A stretch of DNA of 10,571 bases from Milkweed yellows phytoplasma str. MW1 (lineage in GTDB: Bacteria; Bacillota_I; Bacilli_A; Acholeplasmatales; Acholeplasmataceae), in assembly GCF_000309485.1 (NCBI RefSeq), contig NZ_AKIL01000035.1:1-10571 (forward strand), read 5' to 3'. Both the position numbers and the translations under genes were made by a program. Below are positions 6,900-10,571 of the stretch, piece after piece. The notes below the pieces were generated by a model. The model was not told the DNA's origin, did no database searches, and saw only the letters and a program-made list of their open reading frames with translations. Positions within the stretch are counted from its first letter, which is position 1. Each line of letters begins with the position of its first letter.

Positions 6900-7139
6900 T
6901 TATTTTTCTTTCTTAAATAATGAGATGATATATTGGCCTAAATAATAAATAAATTTAATTATATAATGTAAAAATTTAAAAAGAAAATCAATTAAACATA
7001 AGAGATGAGGTAAAAATAATAAAAGAATTGTTAATAAAACTAAATTAAGCCATTGGTTTTGGTAATTAAAAAAAAAATTACTTATAGCAGCGAACCAATT
7101 ATTTAACTTCGTTAACCAAGTATTAATTAGGTTCCACAT
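6900..7139 (-). CDS. Small two-span membrane protein
   Basis: This encodes 79 residues of unknown function. The first 30 carry several Trp and aromatic residues. Two hydrophobic segments follow at about 31-53 (LNLVLLTILLLFLPHLLCLI) and 54-75, then the basic end FKKEK. There is no ribosome binding site before the ATG, which lies inside the last codons of the 68-residue gene, so translation is probably coupled to it. The stop codon lies two bases before the exonuclease start. Such tight packing suggests the three genes act in one process, perhaps a membrane-associated DNA step or a phage-like function. That is inference; holin-like proteins are one option but no family motif is visible. Confidence 0.7.
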   Translation of the reverse strand: MWNLINTWLTKLNNWFAAISNFFFNYQNQWLNLVLLTILLLFLPHLLCLIDFLFKFLHYIIKFIYYLGQYIISLFKKEK

Positions 7140-7329
7140 GATTATTAGTTTTAATAGTGGTTAGATATTGATAAAATTGAACTACTATTCCTTTTTTTAA
7201 TCTTTGGATGCTTAATTGATAAGTAAAAAGATAGAATTTAATTAAATAAGAGATGAGATAAAAAGGTATTAATAATAAAATAAAGATGATATTAGTAGTT
7301 AAAAATGAGGATATTTTTTTCAAGAACAT
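7123..7329 (-). CDS. Small membrane protein
   Basis: This encodes 68 residues of unknown function. After the basic start MFLKKISSFL comes one long hydrophobic segment at about 11-36 (TTNIIFILLLIPFYLISYLI), long enough for one span, and then an amphipathic, weakly basic tail of about 30 residues. AAAGGAA lies 11 bases before the ATG and is a fair ribosome binding site. The gene overlaps the next membrane-protein gene by 17 bases and begins about 40 bases after the terminator of the secreted-protein gene, so a promoter must lie in or just before that terminator unless transcription reads through. The segment is not a clear signal peptide, as there is no cleavage motif. Confidence 0.7.
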   Translation of the reverse strand: MFLKKISSFLTTNIIFILLLIPFYLISYLIKFYLFTYQLSIQRLKKGIVVQFYQYLTTIKTNNHVEPN

Positions 7330-7370
7330 ATTTTTAATAGTTCCTTTCTTTTTTAAGTATTGGATAATAA

Positions 7371-7395
7371 AAAAAGACCCTTGTGAAAGGTCTTT
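7371..7395 (-). terminator. Intrinsic terminator after the secreted-protein gene
   Basis: AAAGACCCTT at 7373-7382 pairs with AAAGGTCTTT at 7386-7395 with one mismatch and a three-base loop. A T run follows on the minus strand. It lies 15 bases after the stop codon. Confidence 0.85.
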
Positions 7396-7409
7396 GGATG
7401 ATATTTTAA

Positions 7410-8612
7410 TTAAGAATTGAGGATTGCTGGTTTTTGAGGAGGGCGGGTGGTGTCTAAAAATTGATAATAAGTTCTAGTTGTCCAACGATCACCTCCAGAA
7501 CAGCAATCATTTCCGTCGATACACCAATTATCAAAAAAGAAGCCCTTTTGATATCTATAATAATGAGTATTACCATTCTCATCGTATATAGTTCGACTAG
7601 AACGTTCGAATTTATTACGGACTTCTTCACCTGAATAATAATGACCATATTTGATGTAACATTGATTTAGCCAATTTATATAATTAGTTATGTATTCTTC
7701 AACTAATTTAATTTTTAAAGAATTATCGTTGCAAAGAATTAAATAAATTGTATTATCAGTTTCGAAAAGATGGGAAATTATTTTAACTTTAAAAGGAATA
7801 TTAAATTTTTTATAGGAAGGTGAAGTGACTTCAAAATAAGTTTCAGCTTCTTGAATTTCTTCATCGTATTTGTCTTCTTTGATTAATGGAGGAAAAGTAT
7901 ATAAATTATTTTCGCGTTTCCAATCACGTATAGTTTGATAAGGATCTAAAGAATCAGGTAATGAGATAATCTTTTTTCTTTTTTGGACGTTAAAATGAAA
8001 TAAATAAATATTTTTAGCACCGTTTGATAATTTGAGTAAATCTTCGATTGCGTAAGATTGGTTTTCAGACAAAATTCGAATTCCATCATCAAAGTAAATA
8101 GCATCTATTTGAATATCATGGAAAGTTTCTTGAGGCAAAGGCAACACTAAACCAGTATTAGGTGTGACGTTGTAACAACCTAATTTGATGAGTTTAGGTT
8201 GTTTGATGATGTTCTTTTGTATTAAATAATTATTAATTACTTCTTCTTTACTTTTATTTGCCAAAATCTCAGTTACTATTATTTTGATATTTACGTTTTC
8301 ATCTTGAGGTTTTTGTTTGGCGTCCCAGAAGACAAAGACTTCTTCGATGGCAATTTCGTATTTGAGAAGGTCTTCTAAGGTGTATTTGTTATCTGCATAG
8401 GGGTATTCTATTTTAAAAGGATTTAAACGTGGTTTAAAATAGACTCCTAAAAGGCCTGAAGGAGGATTTTTTAGGTGCCAATGTATAAATGATTCGTTAT
8501 ATTGATTAAATGAAGTTGGTATTTGTTTATTAACGGATGCTGACAAATTGTAATATTTTAAGATATGAGGAATATCGTTTATATCTAAAACGTTCATATC
8601 GTGTCTTTTCAT
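7410..8612 (-). CDS. Putative secreted protein, body (frame-split from its signal peptide)
   Basis: This open frame codes 400 residues from MKRHDMNVLDIND, but that ATG has no ribosome binding site and is unlikely to be the true start. The same frame is open for about 46 more codons upstream and encodes a Sec signal peptide, described in the next entry. With one extra base the full protein would be about 458 residues. The body has no membrane span and no domain I recognise. It is rich in Tyr, Ile and Lys, has IYFDDGIRILSE and RTIYDENGNTHYYRYQ stretches, and ends with a Trp/Cys cluster WCIDGNDCCSGGDRW near residue 363, which may form disulfides outside the cell. The gene stands alone between a promoter-like region and a strong terminator. 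Phytoplasma secreted proteins act directly in plant or insect cells, so a host-directed role is possible. Confidence 0.75.
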   Translation of the reverse strand: MKRHDMNVLDINDIPHILKYYNLSASVNKQIPTSFNQYNESFIHWHLKNPPSGLLGVYFKPRLNPFKIEYPYADNKYTLEDLLKYEIAIEEVFVFWDAKQKPQDENVNIKIIVTEILANKSKEEVINNYLIQKNIIKQPKLIKLGCYNVTPNTGLVLPLPQETFHDIQIDAIYFDDGIRILSENQSYAIEDLLKLSNGAKNIYLFHFNVQKRKKIISLPDSLDPYQTIRDWKRENNLYTFPPLIKEDKYDEEIQEAETYFEVTSPSYKKFNIPFKVKIISHLFETDNTIYLILCNDNSLKIKLVEEYITNYINWLNQCYIKYGHYYSGEEVRNKFERSSRTIYDENGNTHYYRYQKGFFFDNWCIDGNDCCSGGDRWTTRTYYQFLDTTRPPQKPAILNS

Positions 8613-8785
8613 TTTTGGTTGGGTGCAAATCCATCCTGTTGCAAAGGTTTCCCAGTCTATTAATTTTATTTGTGATTTTGTTTGTTTGTGAAAATAGTTA
8701 TGGGCGAAAATAGGGTTAATGAAAAAAATAGTGATTATAAAAGAAAGGGTTATAAAAACTTTTTTAAGGATTTGTTTTTGATCAT
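8613..8785 (-). other. Signal-peptide-coding start of the secreted protein, one base out of frame
   Basis: The ATG at 8785 follows AAAGGAGG (8796-8803), the strongest ribosome binding site in the window. It reads MIKNKSLKKFL and then stops. One frame over, from the run of six A at 8760-8765, the sequence reads KKVFITLSFIITIFFINPIFA-HNYF, a textbook signal peptide with a likely cut after FA, and joins the 400-residue body without a stop. One more A would give MIKNKSLKKKVF, a normal basic N-region. The gene is either broken by one base, switched by length change in the A run, or miscalled there. Confidence 0.75.
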
Positions 8786-8853
8786 GGTTTGTTTGCCTCC
8801 TTTGGGTTTTTAGGTTTAATGACCTTGTAAGTTGTTGTGTGTTTGGGTAAAAG

Positions 8854-8881
8854 AAAAAAGGAACCTTCGCGGACTTTTTTT
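8854..8881. terminator. Hairpin with A and T arms, possible attenuator
   Basis: AAAAAAG pairs with CTTTTTT, and CC with GG inside it, around a TTCGC loop; the stem is not perfect. The T run could stop transcription in either direction. Since it lies between the candidate promoter and the secreted-protein gene, it could act as a leader attenuator. Confidence 0.4.
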
Positions 8882-8906
8882 GGTTACTTTATTGTTGGAA
8901 TTTTTA

Positions 8907-8935
8907 ATATAAAAATAATAATCTCTAAATTGCAA
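8907..8935 (-). promoter_or_regulatory. Candidate sigma-70-type promoter of the secreted-protein gene
   Basis: On the minus strand TTGCAA (8930-8935) and TTATAT (8907-8912) are separated by 17 bases. The match is moderate, and AT-rich DNA yields such pairs by chance, but the position suits the lone downstream gene. Confidence 0.35.
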
Positions 8936-9044
8936 AAATAAAATCGCAAATTTTATTCGTTATTAAAGCAAATTGAGACAATCAAGTATTATTATAACCA
9001 AATTAAATTTGAAGAATGATAAGGTATTTTAGAAAATATAATAA

Positions 9045-9070
9045 AAAAGATAAGCTTGCAAATTTATCTT
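9045..9070 (-). terminator. Terminator after the Panacea-pair genes
   Basis: AAGATAA and TTATCTT form a 7-base stem around a 10-base loop, and a T run follows on the minus strand. It lies about 25 bases after the stop codon at 9094. Confidence 0.7.
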
Positions 9071-9093
9071 AATAGTAATATTATTCAAATAAT

Positions 9094-9483
9094 TTATTTT
9101 TTCTTTGTATTTCCTTTATGGTTTGGATCATAGGCAATAACAACAAAATGTTTGCCAACAGTTATACCATAAACACGTTCTTTCAAATTAAGAGCTATTT
9201 GATAAATAGGTTCATCTTCAGAAAGTATAACAGTACGTTCGAACCCTTTTTTAGAAAGGTTGCCTTTTGGGACTGAATGATATCTAGGTCCTTTATTATA
9301 CGATTCTTTCATTTGTTGCCATGTATATTCAATATATTTATTTAATAGAATGATAACTTTGTTTAAAACTTGCGCAAATTCTTTTATTTTTTTAAAACTT
9401 GAAATATCTGTTAAAGTTTGATCAAATCGATAACGAAAAAGATTATTAACTGTTTGAACCATATTAATAAATGTGTTTAGCAT
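9094..9483 (-). CDS. Putative toxin partner of the Panacea protein
   Basis: This encodes 129 residues of no family I can name. Residues 1-60 look alpha-helical. The middle is basic (NKGPRYHSVPKGNLSKKGFE), and the end looks like beta strands: RVYGITVGKHFVVIAYDPNHKG at 103-124. Several small toxin families end in a similar strand followed by D-x-x-H, but I cannot assign it. The ATG lies inside the last codons of the Panacea gene (20-base overlap) and has no ribosome binding site, so translation is coupled. A terminator follows at once, so the two genes form a closed unit. In known Panacea systems the partner is a toxin of many unrelated folds, so toxin is the best guess. An accessory protein of the element is the alternative. 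Confidence 0.6.
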   Translation of the reverse strand: MLNTFINMVQTVNNLFRYRFDQTLTDISSFKKIKEFAQVLNKVIILLNKYIEYTWQQMKESYNKGPRYHSVPKGNLSKKGFERTVILSEDEPIYQIALNLKERVYGITVGKHFVVIAYDPNHKGNTKKK

Positions 9484-10033
9484 TTTTAGAAAAATATTCT
9501 AAAATATCTTTATTTTTAATAATGTTTTTAGAACAATTAGAATTTTTATAATATACATTTTTCCACGGGTCTTCTTCGTGAGTTTGTTGAGATAAAAAAT
9601 AGGCTTCTTTATCGCCATATAATGAAATAATATCATCAAGAATTTGTTTTTGCGTGGCATTTATTTTAGTTATATCTCCCATTGATAAAGAATCGGGTTT
9701 TAATGGTTTATAAGTAAATTCTTTTAGTTGTGTACACAATTCAGGGAAAACAGGGCCGTAAATCCAAGCTTGGATTTGTTCTTTTAAAAAGGGTTTTTTA
9801 GTCTGTACTAAATGTTTTGCATGAGCGTAATAAATCATTTTATTTAGCTTCATTTTAGTAGTTGAATGAGGATTGTTTTTAACAATATAAAGAGCAACAT
9901 CAAAAACATTAACTTTTTCTTTATTTAACATATTTAAACCGCCTTTTTTCTTTTTAATATCTACTATATTGTATAATAATTCTAATTGTTTTTCAAGAGA
10001 AAGTATTTTTTGTTGCATTTGTTTTTTAATCAT
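9464..10033 (-). CDS. Panacea/DUF4065 (SocA-like) protein, putative antitoxin
   Basis: Panacea domains bind and neutralise a toxin made by the neighbouring gene. From an internal ATG at 9931 (155 residues) the domain shows its three usual blocks: KLNKMIYYAHAKHL near residues 29-41, QIQAWIYGPVFPEL near 52-65, and SQQTHEEDPWKNVYY near 114-128. The full frame has 189 residues. The extra 34 (MIKKQMQQKILSLEKQLELL and a lysine-rich stretch) look like a short coiled coil. Both starts have a ribosome binding site: AAGGAG 11 bases before 10033 and AAAGG ten bases before 9931. The two forms could coexist. The gene overlaps the next one by 20 bases, which is typical of toxin-antitoxin pairs. The family call is firm; the antitoxin role is inferred from the neighbour. 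Confidence 0.85.
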   Translation of the reverse strand: MIKKQMQQKILSLEKQLELLYNIVDIKKKKGGLNMLNKEKVNVFDVALYIVKNNPHSTTKMKLNKMIYYAHAKHLVQTKKPFLKEQIQAWIYGPVFPELCTQLKEFTYKPLKPDSLSMGDITKINATQKQILDDIISLYGDKEAYFLSQQTHEEDPWKNVYYKNSNCSKNIIKNKDILEYFSKNAKHIY

Positions 10034-10150
10034 AATTGGTTTTTCTCCTTATGTTTTGGTTTTTTTAGTTAAACAGTTTAAAACTTAATTGCTTTGACAG
10101 TTGTTATTGTTTTTGTATCGACAATTTTTGTTTTTTTATTTGGTTTAAAT

Positions 10151-10176
10151 AAAAAAAGGTCCTTAAATAGGACCTT
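10151..10176 (-). terminator. Terminator after the small membrane protein
   Basis: AAGGTCC at 10156-10162 and GGACCTT at 10170-10176 form a perfect 7-base stem with a 7-base loop, followed by seven T on the minus strand. It isolates the upstream genes from the Panacea pair. Confidence 0.85.
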
Positions 10177-10209
10177 GGTAATTTATTTATTAAACAATTA
10201 TTCTTTTTT

Positions 10210-10440
10210 TTATGAGAATTTGTCTTTATTAGAAGATGTTTTGTCGCAAAATTTTTTAAGATTTTTGCATTGGATATTTCCTGACTTTATATATTCAATA
10301 CATTTTAATTCAAATTCTGATCTTGTTAAATCTTTGAATTTAATACTTCTTTTACATTCTTTTGTTTTTAAAATAACACAAACGATTAAAATAAAATTCA
10401 AAATTAAACTTATTATTAAAAATATTAATTGATTCTCCAT
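10210..10440 (-). CDS. Small single-span membrane protein
   Basis: This encodes 76 residues of unknown function. One hydrophobic helix (LIFLIISLILNFILIVCVIL, about residues 5-24) begins right after MENQ. The remaining 50 residues are polar and basic, with Cys at about 29, 47, 58 and 65, and probably face the cytoplasm. The ribosome binding site AAAGGGG lies well before the ATG. It follows the stop codon of an upstream partial gene by 23 bases and is probably cotranscribed with it; a strong terminator ends the transcript. The lack of a cleavage site makes a signal peptide unlikely. Confidence 0.7.
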   Translation of the reverse strand: MENQLIFLIISLILNFILIVCVILKTKECKRSIKFKDLTRSEFELKCIEYIKSGNIQCKNLKKFCDKTSSNKDKFS

Positions 10441-10463
10441 TTTTAATCCCCTTTTTTTATATT

Positions 10464-10571
10464 TTAACCCTCATCAGAGGTTATTTCGTAGAGGGAGCTT
10501 AAAGAGGATAGGGCGGATTGTTTGTTTTGTTCTAAATCTTCATTTAAATTTTTTTCTAACATTTCTTTAAA
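10464..10571 (-). CDS. C-terminal end of an unidentified gene (cut by the window edge)
   Basis: The last 35 codons of a minus-strand frame run in from beyond the window and end LSSLYEITSDEG before TAA. The visible part is charged at first (MLEKNLNEDLEQNK) and then serine- and leucine-rich, with no known motif. Its position just before a good ribosome binding site and a small gene supports it as a real gene end. The family cannot be told from this piece. Confidence 0.55.
   Translation of the reverse strand, partial: FKEMLEKNLNEDLEQNKQSALSSLSSLYEITSDEG

Larger units (their letters stand above)
8786..9093 (-). other. Intergenic region upstream of the secreted-protein gene
   Basis: About 300 bases with no gene I can support. 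From right to left it holds the terminator of the Panacea pair, an AT-rich stretch with the inverted repeat AAATTGC/GCAAATTT at about 8927-8952, a candidate promoter, an A/T-rich hairpin at 8854-8881 and the strong ribosome binding site of the secreted-protein gene. The leader would be about 100 bases long. Confidence 0.6.

Noticed and set aside
7454..7648. Minus-strand ORF of 64 codons
   Set aside because: It is a shifted-frame shadow inside the body of the secreted-protein gene.
10094..10432. Plus-strand ORF of 112 codons
   Set aside because: It runs through a strong minus-strand terminator and antisense to the small membrane protein, which has a good ribosome binding site.
1..10571. tRNA or rRNA genes
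   Set aside because: I saw no cloverleaf-like or rRNA-like GC-richer stretch; the only GC-richer patch (5547-5578) is too short.

Overview
The window looks like part of a potential mobile unit (PMU) in a 'Candidatus Phytoplasma' chromosome, or a closely related plant-pathogenic mollicute. The DNA is very AT-rich. Tryptophan is coded by TGG (for example in the DnaG zinc finger), so the genetic code is the standard one and not the Mycoplasma/Spiroplasma code. The gene set is dnaG, dnaB, a decayed tmk, a DUF2963-type remnant, a YqaJ-type exonuclease, small membrane proteins and a secreted protein, which is typical PMU content. Every supported gene lies on the minus strand, so the unit reads from right to left. 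No tra5 transposase, ssb, himA or hflB is visible, so the rest of the element probably lies outside.

Layout in transcription order (right to left). At 10571-10210 there is the tail of an unidentified gene and a small single-span membrane protein, closed by a hairpin terminator. At 10033-9094 a Panacea/DUF4065 (SocA-like) protein overlaps by 20 bases a 129-residue partner of unknown family; this is the layout of a toxin-antitoxin pair, followed by its own terminator. At 8785-7410 lies a secreted-protein gene with a clear Sec signal peptide. The ATG with the best ribosome binding site is one base out of frame with the body of the protein, across a short run of A. At 7329-6262 two small membrane proteins are followed by a lambda-exonuclease/YqaJ-family nuclease and a strong terminator.

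The middle (6183-4596) is decaying. It holds a doubtful 62-residue basic ORF, a DUF2963-type pseudogene with two frameshifts, about 320 bases without a convincing gene, a thymidylate kinase pseudogene with two frameshifts and a nonsense codon, and a 49-residue ORF that starts inside the end of tmk with its own good ribosome binding site.

The last block (4557-309) is a replication module. It contains a putative PD-(D/E)XK nuclease with an EcoRII-like K-T-x-L-R-D-R motif, the DnaB helicase, a short DnaG primase and a 208-residue protein of unknown function. Beyond it, the left 300 bases are non-coding and carry five tandem copies of a 22-base repeat and a large imperfect palindrome. That layout would suit an origin, an iteron array or an element boundary.

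Taken together, helicase, primase and a 5'-3' exonuclease would support replication and recombination of the element. The Panacea pair could maintain it, and the secreted protein could act on the plant or insect host. The most novel items are the Panacea partner, the lone restriction-like nuclease next to dnaB, and the frame-split secreted protein.
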